A stretch of DNA of 64,000 nucleotides, taken from NCBI GenBank assembly GCA_964550855.1, contig CAZKBQ010000013.1:1-64000 (forward strand). Reading direction: 5' to 3'. A program made the translations under genes and the position numbers. The stretch is from JAGOBP01 sp964550855 (lineage in GTDB: Bacteria; Chloroflexota; Anaerolineae; Fen-1058). Shown here one piece after another: positions 23,392 to 33,455 of this stretch; the stretch's first letter is position 1, and each line of letters opens with the position of its first letter. The notes below the pieces were generated by a model. That model was not told the DNA's origin, ran no database searches, and was given only the letters and a program-made list of their open reading frames with translations.

Positions 23392-24744
23392 ATGTCTGGT
23401 GAATCACATCGCGCGCTGCGCTTCTTGCTGCTGATCGTCGTGCTCGCACTGCTGGCGGCAGCCTGCTCACCGGCGGCGACGCCCGTGCCCACTCAGCAAT
23501 CCGCGCCGACGCAAGCGCCGCCCACTGTTCCACCCGCGACGAAGCCACCCGAGCCAACGCCTACGGCGGTGCCGCCGACGGCCACACCGGAACCTGTCAC
23601 GCTCACCTACTGGCATACCATGAGCGATCCCGAAACGGCGCAATTGGAGAAAGTTATCGCGGCGTTTGAGGCTGAGAATCCCGGCATCCAGATCAAGACC
23701 ACACGCTATGCTTATAACGATTTCAAGCCGGCTTTGCTCACAGCGCTGGCCGGTGGCTCTGGCCCTGACACGGCGCGGCTCGACATTGCCTGGGTGCCCG
23801 AGTTCGCCGATCAAGAGGCGCTGCTGCAATTGGACGGCAAAATGCCGGACTTTGAGAGCCTGACTGCCAAGACCTTCCCCGGCCCACTCTCGACCAACTT
23901 CTGGAAAGGTCACTATTATGGTCTGCCGCAGAACACGAACACGCAGGTCTTGTTGTGGAATAAGGCCGACTTCGACGCAGCCGGGATCAAGGAACCGCCC
24001 AAGACGATCGAGGAATTTGCCGACGTCGCCTGCAAGCTGACGGACGCGAAGAAAGAGCAGTACGGTTACGCCCTCGGTGGAACATACTTCTGGGCGCCTG
24101 CGCCGATCTTCTACACGATGGGCGGACAGATCGTCGACAAAGACATCACTACGGCTACCGGCTACATCAACGGCCCCAAGAGCGTGGCGGCCTTTACGCT
24201 GCTTAAGAACCTGTACGACAAGGGCTGCATTTCACCCAATCTGCTGGGCGGCGGCATTCCGACCGATGCCGGACATGCGACGGGCAAATATGCCATGATC
24301 ATCGACGGCCCGTGGATGGTGGACATCTACAAAGGCAACTATCCCGATTTCAAGGTCAATTTCGCGCCGATCCCGACTGGCCCGGATGGCACGAACAGTT
24401 CGGTCGTCGGCGGTGAAGACGTCGTGATCTTCGCCGACTCCCAGCATCCGGACGCCGCCATGAAGTGGGCTGCGTTCCTGTTGAGCGACAAATCGCAGAA
24501 GATGATGGCGGAAGTCGGCGTCGTACCGACGCTCTCCAGTCTGATCGGCGATTCCAGCCTGCCGCCATACTTCGGCGTGTTTCTCGAGCAACTGAAGACC
24601 GCCCAGGCGCGCGTGCCACACCCCAAATGGTCGGACATGGATGGCGCCATCAACAACGCTTTCCAACGCATGTTGCGCGGCGAGCAAACACCGCAGCAGG
24701 CGCTCGATCAGGCCGCTCAGGAAATCGACGCGCTCCTTAAGTAA
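23392..24744 (+). CDS. Sugar ABC transporter substrate-binding lipoprotein (MalE type)
   Basis: A 450-residue extracellular binding protein of ABC solute-binding family 1. It has a lipoprotein signal (LLIVVLALLAAACSP, cysteine about 24), a Pro/Thr/Ala linker to about residue 60, then the binding fold (TLTYWHTMSDPETAQLEKVIAAFE, LLTALAGGSGPDTARLDIAWVPEF, YYGLPQNTNTQVLLWNK). It is followed by a hairpin and two MalF/MalG-type permeases, GH66 and GH15, so isomalto-oligosaccharides are the likely ligand. AAGGAGGAG precedes the ATG. No ATPase is encoded in the locus; a shared MsmK/MalK-type subunit would be needed. Confidence 0.93.
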   Translation: MSGESHRALRFLLLIVVLALLAAACSPAATPVPTQQSAPTQAPPTVPPATKPPEPTPTAVPPTATPEPVTLTYWHTMSDPETAQLEKVIAAFEAENPGIQIKTTRYAYNDFKPALLTALAGGSGPDTARLDIAWVPEFADQEALLQLDGKMPDFESLTAKTFPGPLSTNFWKGHYYGLPQNTNTQVLLWNKADFDAAGIKEPPKTIEEFADVACKLTDAKKEQYGYALGGTYFWAPAPIFYTMGGQIVDKDITTATGYINGPKSVAAFTLLKNLYDKGCISPNLLGGGIPTDAGHATGKYAMIIDGPWMVDIYKGNYPDFKVNFAPIPTGPDGTNSSVVGGEDVVIFADSQHPDAAMKWAAFLLSDKSQKMMAEVGVVPTLSSLIGDSSLPPYFGVFLEQLKTAQARVPHPKWSDMDGAINNAFQRMLRGEQTPQQALDQAAQEIDALLK

Positions 24745-24761
24745 TAACGAATACTGGTCAC

Positions 24762-24796
24762 GGATTCCGCCTCACACCTGAGGCGGAATCCTCTCT
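24762..24796 (+). terminator. Intra-operon hairpin after the binding-protein gene
   Basis: GGATTCCGCCTCA (24762-24774) pairs perfectly with 24779-24791 over a CACC loop, followed by TCTCT. Such elements let the binding protein be made in excess of the permeases. No supported gene lies in 24745-25042; a TATAAT at 25009-25014 may restart transcription. Confidence 0.75.
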
Positions 24797-25042
24797 ATTG
24801 ATTGTTAGGGCCGGCTAGAAGTCTTTAGGATGTGACTCAATCTGGTTGAGCGTGCGGCAACACCCGCCTGCTGGTAGCGAAAACACGTTAGAACGGCTTT
24901 CAACGCGCTTCCTCTGCCAGGCGGATCACCCAGGATTGGTCACACCCAATTCTTGACTCGACGCCTTCACGCCATGAAACAGGCTCTGCTGAGTTTGGTT
25001 CCCTCACGTATAATGCGGACATCCCGTCGGTGGAATTTTGCG

Positions 25043-25935
25043 ATGCCTTCAACCCGCGCCTTTGCCCGCTGGGGAGTGGCCCTGCTTTTTCTCTTGCCGG
25101 GACTGCTTTTGTTCCTAACCTTTATTGTCGGGCCGATGCTGTATTCCTTTCGGATGAGTTTCTACGACTGGAAGATCATCCGCCCCGATCGTTCGGAGTG
25201 GATCGGCCTGGCGAACTATGTTCGAGCGCTCACCGATCCGATCTTCCAGCGGGCGGTCGTCAACACCCTGGCCTATACGCTCGTGACCGTGCCCGCTCAG
25301 ATCGGGATCGGATTGGCCATCGCCGTCTTGCTCGATCAAAAGATTCGTGGCCGCGCTTTCTTCCGCGTGATGTATTACCTGCCCGTGATCACCTCCTGGG
25401 TCATCGTCAGCCTGTTGTTCGAATACATGTTCAGCGGCCAGGCCGGTCTGGTGAACTATGTCCTGCGCGATGTGCTGCATGTCACCAGCACCAACATCCG
25501 CTGGCTGGCCGATCCCATCCTGGCGCTCGTGCCGATTTTTCTGTTGGGCATCTGGAAAGGCGTCGGCTGGACGGCGATTATCACGCTGGCCGGCCTGCAG
25601 TCGATCCCCGAACATCTGCATGAGGCCGCCGCCGTGGACGGCGCTGGATCCGGCGCGCGGTTTCGGTACATTACTTTACCGCTGCTGCGGCCAACGCTGA
25701 TCTTCTTGTTGGTCGTGCTCACGATCGGCGGCTTGAACGCCTACATCTCCTTCCTCTTGATCACCGGCGGCGATCCGCTCGATCAAACGCATTCGATCTT
25801 GACGCTCATGTACGAAGCCACCTTCACCAAACTCGAATTCGGTTATGGTTCGGCCATCAGCTATCTGCTGACGGCGCTGGTCTTTGTCGTCAGCATCGTA
25901 CAGCTGCGCCTGCTGCGCAAGAAGGTGGAACTATA

Positions 25936-25936
<1 letters not shown>
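25043..25936 (+). CDS. Sugar ABC transporter permease (MalF type)
   Basis: A membrane subunit with about six transmembrane helices, 297 residues from ATG 25043. The N-terminal helix begins at WGVALLFLLPGLLLFLTFIVGP and SFYDW follows, as in MalF/UgpA proteins. The EAA loop that docks the ATPase is HEAAAVDGAGSGARFRYITLPLLRP (about 194-218). The start at 25043 was preferred over TTG 24953 because a GGTGGA site precedes it and the extra 30 residues match nothing. Its stop overlaps the next start (TAATG). Confidence 0.92.
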
Positions 25937-26775
<839 letters not shown>

Positions 26776-26777
26776 TC

Positions 26778-28424
26778 GTGGTTCGACTCAATGTCTATCC
26801 CACCAAGAGCACCTTCGCGCCTGCTGAGCCAATCGAACTGATCGCCGAGATCGAGGCTGAAGCAGCGGCCAGAGCAACCGTTCATCTCTCCATCTTTCAC
26901 CTGGCAACTCGCGTCGCGCAATCTGAGTATCCGATCTCGCTCGCGCTAGGACAACAGGCCGTGACGCTCAACCTGGAACTGAGCACCATCGCCCCGCGAG
27001 GTTATGGAGCCGAGATCGTTCTGACAGATCAGGCTGGCGTTGTTCTCGCCACCGCTTCGACGGCATTCGACGTTCTCAATCATTGGACACAAGCGCCGCG
27101 CTATGGCTTCCTGACCGACTTTACGCCCGGACGCGACAACACTGCAGAAACCATGCGCGCGCTGGCGCGCTTCCACATCAATGCTCTGCAATTCTACGAT
27201 TGGATGTACCGGCATGACCAGTTACTGCCACCGGCTGACACGTACGCTGATCCCTTGAATCGACCGCTGGCGCTGGGGACGGTCCGCACGCTGATCGACA
27301 CCGCGCATCGACACGGCATTGTTGCACTGCCCTACACCGCCGTCTACGCAGCATCGCCTGAGTTTTATCGCACGCATCAGGAATGGGCGCTCTTCAAAGC
27401 CGACGGGCAGCCGCTGGATTTCGCGGATGGCTTCCTCATCTACATGAACCCGGCTGAAAATTCGCCGTGGAGCCGGCATTTGCTCGATCAGTTTGAGGCC
27501 GTTCTGCGGACGCTGGACTTCGACGGCATTCACATCGATCAGTACGGCGACCCGATCGCGGCACGGGATGCTATGGGACAGATCGTCCTGCTCGATCGCG
27601 CGTTCCGCACCTTCGTAGATGCCGCCGCCGGGCGTGTCAAAGTTGTTCGGCCGGATGCCTCGGTCATCTTCAACTGTGTCGGCAACTGGCCGATCGAGAT
27701 CATGGCGGGCAGCCAGGCCGATCTGATGTATATCGAAGTCTGGAAGCCGCATACGCATTGGCGCGACTTGTGGCGGCTGATCAGCGAGGCGCAGCGCCTG
27801 AGCCATAACCCGGTCGTGCTGGCCGCATACATTGACCCGGCGCGCGAACACAACGTCCGGTTGGCCGACGCCATCATCTTCGCCAGCGGCGGATATCACA
27901 TCGAGCTCGGCGAACCGGGCGGCATGTTGGCCGATCCCTACTTTCCAAAGTACGGGCAGATGAGCGCCGAACTGACAAAGACGCTGTCTGCTTATTACGA
28001 CTTCGCCGTGCGTTACGAAAACGTCCTGGCGCTTGATACGCATGATGCAACTGAAGCCTGGTTAGGGCGCGTGATCGTCACTGGCAGTTCGATCGGGGAA
28101 CAGGAGGCGCAGGCAGCCGTGTGGCCGATCGTCCGCGTCGGCGATGGTTTTGCGGCGATCAGCTTGATCAATCTACGCGGTCTCGCCTCAGATCATTGGA
28201 CTGACCCGTTGCCCGACGCGCCGACACCACTCGGGCCGTTGGTGGTCAAACTATATATCGATCGGCCCGTCAGTCGAATGTGGTGGGCTTCGCCGGATGG
28301 TGACACTTTACAAGCCATTCCAGTCTCTGCTCAAACCGAACGTGATGCGCGTGGCAACTATCTAAGCCTTAGCTTGCCGGGCCTGACCTGCTGGACACTG
28401 ATCGTTTTGGAATGGGAGAATTAA
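26778..28424 (+). CDS. Glycoside hydrolase family 66 (dextranase/cycloisomaltooligosaccharide glucanotransferase-like)
   Basis: GH66 enzymes cut or cyclise alpha-1,6-glucans. The 548-residue protein has an N-terminal beta-sandwich (1-110), then a TIM barrel opened by YGFLTDFTPGRDN and LQFYDWMYRHDQLLPP. FDGIHIDQYGDP (about 247-258) and DLMYIEVWKPH (about 317-327) supply Asp and Glu, consistent with the family's catalytic pair. IELGEPGGMLADPYFPKYGQMS is also typical. No signal peptide is present, so it should act inside the cell on imported oligosaccharides, rather than on external dextran. The start is GTG 26778, two bases after malG. Confidence 0.88.
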   Translation: MVRLNVYPTKSTFAPAEPIELIAEIEAEAAARATVHLSIFHLATRVAQSEYPISLALGQQAVTLNLELSTIAPRGYGAEIVLTDQAGVVLATASTAFDVLNHWTQAPRYGFLTDFTPGRDNTAETMRALARFHINALQFYDWMYRHDQLLPPADTYADPLNRPLALGTVRTLIDTAHRHGIVALPYTAVYAASPEFYRTHQEWALFKADGQPLDFADGFLIYMNPAENSPWSRHLLDQFEAVLRTLDFDGIHIDQYGDPIAARDAMGQIVLLDRAFRTFVDAAAGRVKVVRPDASVIFNCVGNWPIEIMAGSQADLMYIEVWKPHTHWRDLWRLISEAQRLSHNPVVLAAYIDPAREHNVRLADAIIFASGGYHIELGEPGGMLADPYFPKYGQMSAELTKTLSAYYDFAVRYENVLALDTHDATEAWLGRVIVTGSSIGEQEAQAAVWPIVRVGDGFAAISLINLRGLASDHWTDPLPDAPTPLGPLVVKLYIDRPVSRMWWASPDGDTLQAIPVSAQTERDARGNYLSLSLPGLTCWTLIVLEWEN

Positions 28425-28429
28425 TCGTT

Positions 28430-29500
28430 ATGGATTTGCTCCGGCGCAGCATCGACATCATCCTTGCTAATCAGCATTCCTCGGGCGCCTACGTGGCCTG
28501 TCCCACCTTCCCCGTCTACCAGTTCTGCTGGTTCCGTGACGCGGCGTACGTCGCTTACGCGCTGGACCTGGTGGGTCAATCGGATAGCGCCGAGCGCTTT
28601 CACCGTTGGGCAGCGCACACGATCTTGCGACATCGTGAAGCGGTTCTGCGCGGCCTGCGCAAAGTCCGCGCCGGGCAGCCCCTCGACCCGGGTGAGTACA
28701 TCCACACGCGCTATCGCCTGGACGGCTCGGTCGAGACGGATGGTGACTGGCCCAACTTCCAGATCGATGGCATCGGCACATGGCTGTGGAGCCTGGCCGA
28801 ACATCATCGTATCAAGGGCACAACGCTGTCGGATGAACAACGTCAGGCCGTTGATTTATGCGTCGATTACTTGCTCGCGCTGTGGAACCAACCATGCTAT
28901 GACTGTTGGGAAGAGCGGCCCGATCGGTTGCACACTTACACGCTCAGCGCCTTGTATCGAGGGCTGACTTGCTTTAGCGATGTCCACACGGCAGTGACAG
29001 ACGTCATGTCTCAAATCTGTTCCGCCATTCAAACCCGCGCCATTATCAACGGCCATCTGATCAAAGACCTGGACGGCGCCGATGAAGTGGACGGTAACCT
29101 GATTGCGGTGGCGCTACCCAACGGCGTCTATGCCGCGGATCATCCCGTGATGCGTGCCACGGTTGCGCGGATCGAAGCGGATTTGCGCCACGCAGCGGGC
29201 GGTGTGCATCGTTACGCCGCCGACACCTACTACGGCGGCGGCGAGTGGGTGCTGCTCACCGCCTGGTTGGGTTGGTATTACGCGCACATCGGCGACGTGG
29301 ATGGCGCCCGGCAGTTGTTGGAATGGGTCGAGGCGCAGGCCGATGAAGAGGGCTGCCTGCCGGAACAGGTTGACGCGCATCTCAATCAACCGGGCTACCT
29401 GACTGAATGGCAACAACGCTGGGGGCCGAGTGCGCGGCCCCTGTTGTGGTCTCATGCCGCTCATATTATTCTCCGGCACGCGATCGAACGCACCGCCTAG
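28430..29500 (+). CDS. Glycoside hydrolase family 15 glucosidase (isomaltose/glucodextranase-like)
   Basis: An inverting alpha-glucosidase, 356 residues, (alpha/alpha)6 barrel. YQFCWFRDAAYVAYALD (about 29-45), DGIGTWLWSLAEHH (about 116-129), CWEERPDRLHTYTLSALYRGL (about 159-179) with the general acid Glu, and CLPEQVDAHLNQPG with the general base Glu near 307, then ARPLLWSHA, are all present. Cytoplasmic, with no starch-binding domain. Next to GH66 it would release glucose from alpha-1,6-oligosaccharides. ATG 28430 (GGGAGAA upstream) was preferred to 28412, which lies inside the GH66 gene. Confidence 0.88.
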   Translation: MDLLRRSIDIILANQHSSGAYVACPTFPVYQFCWFRDAAYVAYALDLVGQSDSAERFHRWAAHTILRHREAVLRGLRKVRAGQPLDPGEYIHTRYRLDGSVETDGDWPNFQIDGIGTWLWSLAEHHRIKGTTLSDEQRQAVDLCVDYLLALWNQPCYDCWEERPDRLHTYTLSALYRGLTCFSDVHTAVTDVMSQICSAIQTRAIINGHLIKDLDGADEVDGNLIAVALPNGVYAADHPVMRATVARIEADLRHAAGGVHRYAADTYYGGGEWVLLTAWLGWYYAHIGDVDGARQLLEWVEAQADEEGCLPEQVDAHLNQPGYLTEWQQRWGPSARPLLWSHAAHIILRHAIERTA

Positions 29501-29815
29501 CGTGTATCTGCGATCGAATTCTGACTGCCGGTGTAGAGCGAATCACCACTTGGCGTGACGTTCTTCCGCCCAGCCGATAAGCCCCTCAATAACACGTCTT
29601 GCTGTTTGAATCACCACAACGACAAGACCCTTCAGGCACGTCGCCCGAAGGGTCTTCGTTCTACAAGGCGTTAGCTTCTGAGCGCGCCGGCGGCCTTGTT
29701 TGTTCGATCTGTTACGGCAGCGCGCACCCGCAGACCAGGTGATTTCAGATGGATCAGTATTCGACTTCTCTCAGATGCTTGCAGAACGGTGTCACTTGCA
29801 GGCGCCTGGCACCGA
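29501..29815. other. Intergenic region with a hairpin
   Basis: It holds no supported gene. AAGACCCTTC (29624-29633) pairs with GAAGGGTCTT (29647-29656), a possible bidirectional terminator between GH15 and the convergent secreted-protein gene. A 76-codon frame from 29700 mostly overlaps that gene and is rejected. Confidence 0.55.
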
Positions 29816-31036
29816 TCAAGGCCCATTCGTTCCGAAGCCGGCGATGACATTCGGGACGATCGGTAGACCGGCCAGGATGCTTAGGACGCGCCCCCGATTG
29901 CCGGTTGCAATATCGTTGGTCGCCCCCTGATCGGCCAGCAGCGCCGCCCAGAGCATAGGTGGTTGATCGGTCAGTTTGTTGGCATCGATCGTCACCTTTA
30001 CCCCATAGTTCGCGCCCTGGTAGACGGGAGCATAGCCGACGATGGCGCCGGCGTTGAGGCTTGGATCGCGATAGATCACCACCCAGCCAGCTTGCGCCGC
30101 AGTCACGGAATCAATCACGACCACGCCGGTATTCAGCGACTGATTGCTGACCGAGATTTGATTCTTGATCTTCGCCGACGTGGCGGAGGCGGCGGCCGGC
30201 GAGGCCGTGGTTGCAAAACTGGCCCTGACATAGCGGTTGTTTTGCATCACCGGGTAATCATTGAAGACCTGAACCGATGTGCCGTCCGCCAATCGCACCG
30301 AGTTGCCCCATTCAAAGACGTTCAAGATACCCCCATCGGCGTGCAGCTGCGCCCAGAGGGTAGCCTGATTCGTCAGTTTGCTGGCATCGACCGTGACTTT
30401 GACATTGGAGTTGGTCCCGCGATAGACCGGCGCGTAACCCACGATGTCACCCACATCAAAATTTGGTGATCGGTAAAGCACGACCCAGCCATCTTGATTG
30501 GTAGTCACGGAATTGATCAGCACCACCCCCGAGCTGATGTCCTGATCGTGGACGGTGATGCTGTCGCCAATGGGCTTGGCCGAAGTGGTCACTGTGCTGG
30601 CATTACCGGTCGTCGAAAAAGCGGTCACCGCGGCCGGCGTGCTCTGGGCCGCACTGCCGGGCAGACCATTCGGCCCCCAATTCTGACGGACGCTAGGCTC
30701 AGTACTATCGGCCAGGAACGCCGCCCACAAGGTGGGCGGATTGCCGATCGCCGGCATGTTGACGGTAACCTTCACACCTTCGTTCACACCCGCATGCACC
30801 CAGGCATGCCCCACGATCTCGCTGCTGTCCAGATTGGGCTTCTTGTAGAGGACGACCCAACCAGTTTGCGCCGCCGTGACTGAATCGATCACGACCACGC
30901 CCGAATCCACAGTTTGATCCTCGACCACGATTTGATTGGTAACAGTCGCCGCCTGGACCGGAGCCGCTCCGGCCAGCGCCAATGCCATCATCGCAACCAG
31001 CACAACTGAAGTGAGAAACCTGAGTTGATGTTTCAT
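29816..31036 (-). CDS. Secreted protein with three DUF7282-like repeats
   Basis: A 406-residue exported protein from ATG 31036 (GGGAGGT upstream) with a cleavable signal (SVVLVAMMALALAGAAPVQA). Three copies of a domain of about 105 residues follow, each with a core like DQTVDSGVVVIDSVTAAQTGW-VVLY, then IVGHAWVHAG or IVGYAPVYQG, VKVTV and TLWAALLADQG. This is the DUF7282 beta-sandwich pattern found in archaeal and Chloroflexota surface proteins. There is no anchor, so the protein may be released. Repeats 2 and 3 share a nearly identical IVGYAPVY core. The role is unknown; cell-surface or matrix function is likely. Confidence 0.8.
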   Translation of the reverse strand: MKHQLRFLTSVVLVAMMALALAGAAPVQAATVTNQIVVEDQTVDSGVVVIDSVTAAQTGWVVLYKKPNLDSSEIVGHAWVHAGVNEGVKVTVNMPAIGNPPTLWAAFLADSTEPSVRQNWGPNGLPGSAAQSTPAAVTAFSTTGNASTVTTSAKPIGDSITVHDQDISSGVVLINSVTTNQDGWVVLYRSPNFDVGDIVGYAPVYRGTNSNVKVTVDASKLTNQATLWAQLHADGGILNVFEWGNSVRLADGTSVQVFNDYPVMQNNRYVRASFATTASPAAASATSAKIKNQISVSNQSLNTGVVVIDSVTAAQAGWVVIYRDPSLNAGAIVGYAPVYQGANYGVKVTIDANKLTDQPPMLWAALLADQGATNDIATGNRGRVLSILAGLPIVPNVIAGFGTNGP

Positions 31037-31164
31037 ATAGTTACCTCCCGGTAAACACGTCTGTGAGTCGGCTGCCTGCTTGCTGTAGGAGCGCAAGCAA
31101 GTCACATCATAGTCCTAAACACCTCAAAAAGTCCTTAAGATCTTTGTCTATTCTTAAAAGTTTG

Positions 31165-31392
31165 ATGAGAAAATGCGATCAGTTGGATGAGTGGCCGATA
31201 GGGAGCATGGCGCAAATTAAAAGTGACGCCCTTCTCATGGAAAACTGGGACGGCGAAGCGCCCTTGATGGGGGTGCTGCGCGACATTCTGGCACAGGAGA
31301 TTGAAACAATCGGCGAGCAACGTGATAAAATTCTGCAGTCTATGGGTCGCAATCAAATTGTGACAATAGCGATGAAAGCCATCGAGGGATAG
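31165..31392 (+). CDS. Small protein preceding the Nif11-like gene
   Basis: A 75-residue product from ATG 31165, or 61 residues from ATG 31207 (AGGGAG just upstream). It is mildly acidic and helical (GVLRDILAQEIETIGEQRDKILQ). No cysteine-, serine- or threonine-rich core and no double-glycine site are visible, so it is not an obvious RiPP precursor. It ends 3 nt before the ATG of the Nif11-like gene, which overlaps the sulfotransferase gene, so the three form one operon. Confidence 0.55.
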   Translation: MRKCDQLDEWPIGSMAQIKSDALLMENWDGEAPLMGVLRDILAQEIETIGEQRDKILQSMGRNQIVTIAMKAIEG

Positions 31393-31395
31393 AAC

Positions 31396-31605
31396 ATGTC
31401 TATACAGGATTTGGCGCGCTTTCAAGGCGTGGTGTTAAGCAATCTGGCTTTGCAGCGGGAGCTACGGGCGTACACGCAACGCGAAAGATTCATTGATCTG
31501 GTCGTGCAGCGGGGACACGAGCATGACTGCCTGTTCACAGCCGCCGAGGTGGAAGCGGCGATGCAAGCCAATCAGCGCGCCTGGTTCGAGCGAGAGATTC
31601 GATGA
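31396..31605 (+). CDS. Nif11-like leader-domain peptide
   Basis: A 69-residue protein matching the Nif11 domain along nearly all of its length: SIQDLARFQGVVLSNLALQRELR at the start and GHEHDCLFTAAEVEAAM (about 40-56), the GYxFTxxEL-type motif. Nif11 domains serve as leader peptides of modified natural products or as small proteins near nitrogen-fixation genes. Here no core peptide follows the leader; the protein ends WFEREIR 10 residues later. The stop overlaps the sulfotransferase start (ATGA). No lanthipeptide synthetase, nitrile-hydratase or nif gene is present in the window. Confidence 0.7.
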   Translation: MSIQDLARFQGVVLSNLALQRELRAYTQRERFIDLVVQRGHEHDCLFTAAEVEAAMQANQRAWFEREIR

Positions 31606-32588
31606 CCAGATCAATATCACACGAGTGGGTGCCCATCAGCGTGTACGGCCAATCCCAACCTTTTGGCGTGGATTGGTGCTACATGGGTGAGGAACGGTTT
31701 TCGGATCCGTTTTTCGTCGAGACGATCCAGCGCCGGCTGACTTTGCCGTTCAACCAATTGTTTCGTCCCCAGACGACGCTCAATGAGTTGGCCGAGCGCC
31801 AGGCTGGGCTGCCGGGCCTGGCGCCAACGGGATTTATTTTTCACATGTCGCGCTGCGGATCGACATTGCTAAGTCAGCAATTGGCGGCGCTGCCCGGGGC
31901 CGTAGTGATTTCAGAAGCAACGCCCCTTGATGGCCTGCTGCGCACAAGGTGGAAGGACCCGACGGTCAACGACGATCAGCTGGTCACGTGGTTGCGCGCG
32001 TTGATCGGCGCGCTGGGGCAACCGCGTGCAGGCAATGAAACGCGCTTGTTCATCAAACTGGATACCTGGCATACCCTTTTCCTGCCCATTATCCGGCGGG
32101 CGTTTCCGCAAACGCCGTGGGTCTTCCTGTACCGCGATCCAATTGAAGTCCTGGTGTCTCAAGAACGCGATCGCGGCAGTCAGATGATGCCCGGCGCACT
32201 GCCACCCGAATTATTTGGCCTGACGTTTGAGCAGGTGTTTACGATGTCGCCGGACGAGTATACGGCGCGGGTATTGAACAGGATCTGCGAAGCAGCCTTA
32301 GCTAATCGAGATGACCGAGGCCACTTCGTCAACTATCGCGAATTGCCGCAGGCGACCTGGACCCGCTGTGCGGAACATTTCGGCATTGCGTTCACGGCGG
32401 AGGAAATTGAGCGGATGCGGCGTGCTGCGCGCTTTGATGCGAAACGCCCGAAAATGTCGTTTGTGGCTGACAGCGCCGACAAGCAACGATCTGCTTCGGC
32501 TGAACTGCGCCAGCTAGCCGGGCAATGGCTTCTGGCCTGGTATGAGCAGTTGGAAGCGGCAGGCGCTGCACGTGAGTCGCCCGTATGA
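31602..32588 (+). CDS. Sulfotransferase-family protein
   Basis: A 328-residue protein with the PAPS-binding signatures of sulfotransferases: the 5'-phosphosulfate loop in FIFHMSRCGSTLLSQQLAALPG (about 76-97) and the 3'-phosphate region in WVFLYRDPIEVLVSQERDR (about 172-190). The N-terminal 75 residues are an additional domain with no clear match. No signal peptide or membrane helix is present, so it acts in the cytoplasm. It is translationally coupled to the Nif11-like gene, which suggests a small protein or peptide as partner or substrate; carbohydrate or lipid acceptors are also possible. Confidence 0.82.
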   Translation: MTRSISHEWVPISVYGQSQPFGVDWCYMGEERFSDPFFVETIQRRLTLPFNQLFRPQTTLNELAERQAGLPGLAPTGFIFHMSRCGSTLLSQQLAALPGAVVISEATPLDGLLRTRWKDPTVNDDQLVTWLRALIGALGQPRAGNETRLFIKLDTWHTLFLPIIRRAFPQTPWVFLYRDPIEVLVSQERDRGSQMMPGALPPELFGLTFEQVFTMSPDEYTARVLNRICEAALANRDDRGHFVNYRELPQATWTRCAEHFGIAFTAEEIERMRRAARFDAKRPKMSFVADSADKQRSASAELRQLAGQWLLAWYEQLEAAGAARESPV

Positions 32589-32628
32589 TCGAATTGGACG
32601 GCGATTGACCTCACCGTCCAATTCGATC
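32587..32628. terminator. Convergent hairpin after the sulfotransferase gene
   Basis: GATCGAATTGGACGG (32587-32601) pairs perfectly with 32614-32628 over a 12-nt loop. It overlaps the sulfotransferase stop codon and lacks a T-run; it probably serves both strands. Confidence 0.65.
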
Positions 32629-32647
32629 GTGTGCGCTCGGGCCGAAA

Positions 32648-33415
32648 CTACGCGCGACGTCTGCGCCGCCACAGGCCGATCGTCAGGCCCAACATCGCCG
32701 CTACGCCAAGCATCAGGACGGCGCCCGGCGGGGTATGCGGCACACTGTTGCGCGCCCTCAGCTGCTGCGTCTGGACGACCGTGGGCACGTCAAACAGACG
32801 CGTGCCCGTGCTATCAGAGGTATTGCCGTCTGCGTCGGCCACCGCGAATTGCAGCGTCTCCTGCCCGTCGCACGTGGCCCAACTGATCCCACCCGGGTTG
32901 GAAATGTCGGTTTTCCATTCATAGGCATACGTGCCGTCGCCCACGGCAACTTCTTCGCCAAAGTCGGCGCCCTTCAACATTTCGCCGTTCGAGCAAGTGG
33001 GATAGTCATTGCCTTCGCATTCGATGACATTGTCGTTGGTGGAGGGATTGGCGTGGTAGTACAAGACATACTTGTCCTCCGCGCCAGTGAACGTGGTGTT
33101 GCCATCGCAGCTGACACGCGCCTCGAGGCTGGTCGAGTTGTCTTGCGGCAGCTGCCCGTACAAGATCACTTGAAAATACCAGTAGCTGTTGTCAGGCTCG
33201 CGCGTCACTTTGGCCTGGGCGATGTCCACGCTGTCGGCTATGCCAGAATCATTGGGACTGGTCAAGAAGACGCTGACGTTGGCCCAATCAGGGTCGATCA
33301 CGCCATCGTCGGTGTTGATCGAAGCAAAGACGGCGCGGGCGGTCAGGGGCAGCGTCAGCGCAGCGGTGAGGCCGAGTATGACCAGTGAAAATCGGATGAT
33401 ACGGCTTGTGTTCAT
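32648..33415 (-). CDS. Surface protein with a C-terminal sorting-type tail
   Basis: A 255-residue exported protein. An N-terminal signal (FSLVILGLTAALTLPLTARA) leads into a beta-rich body with DDGVIDPDWANVSVF (about 36) and several cysteines (for example SCDGNTTF, ECEGNDYPTCSNG, ATCDGQETL). The C-terminus is VPHTPPGAVLMLGVAAMLG-LTIGLW followed by five arginines, the plan of a PEP-CTERM/LPXTG-like tail: short motif, one membrane helix, basic cluster. No exosortase or sortase lies in the window. Third gene of the minus-strand group with the tail-collar gene. Confidence 0.65.
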   Translation of the reverse strand: MNTSRIIRFSLVILGLTAALTLPLTARAVFASINTDDGVIDPDWANVSVFLTSPNDSGIADSVDIAQAKVTREPDNSYWYFQVILYGQLPQDNSTSLEARVSCDGNTTFTGAEDKYVLYYHANPSTNDNVIECEGNDYPTCSNGEMLKGADFGEEVAVGDGTYAYEWKTDISNPGGISWATCDGQETLQFAVADADGNTSDSTGTRLFDVPTVVQTQQLRARNSVPHTPPGAVLMLGVAAMLGLTIGLWRRRRRA

Positions 33416-33455
33416 GTGCCTCCTTTCTCAAGACGGGGTATGATTCGCTCGGCGC

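Noticed and set aside
29700..29930. 76-residue plus-strand protein after the GH15 gene
   Set aside because: Half of it is antisense to the secreted DUF7282-like gene and it has no recognisable features.
31396..31605. Nitrogen-fixation locus, suggested by the Nif11 name
   Set aside because: No nif structural, assembly or regulatory gene is present; Nif11 domains are widespread outside nitrogen fixation.
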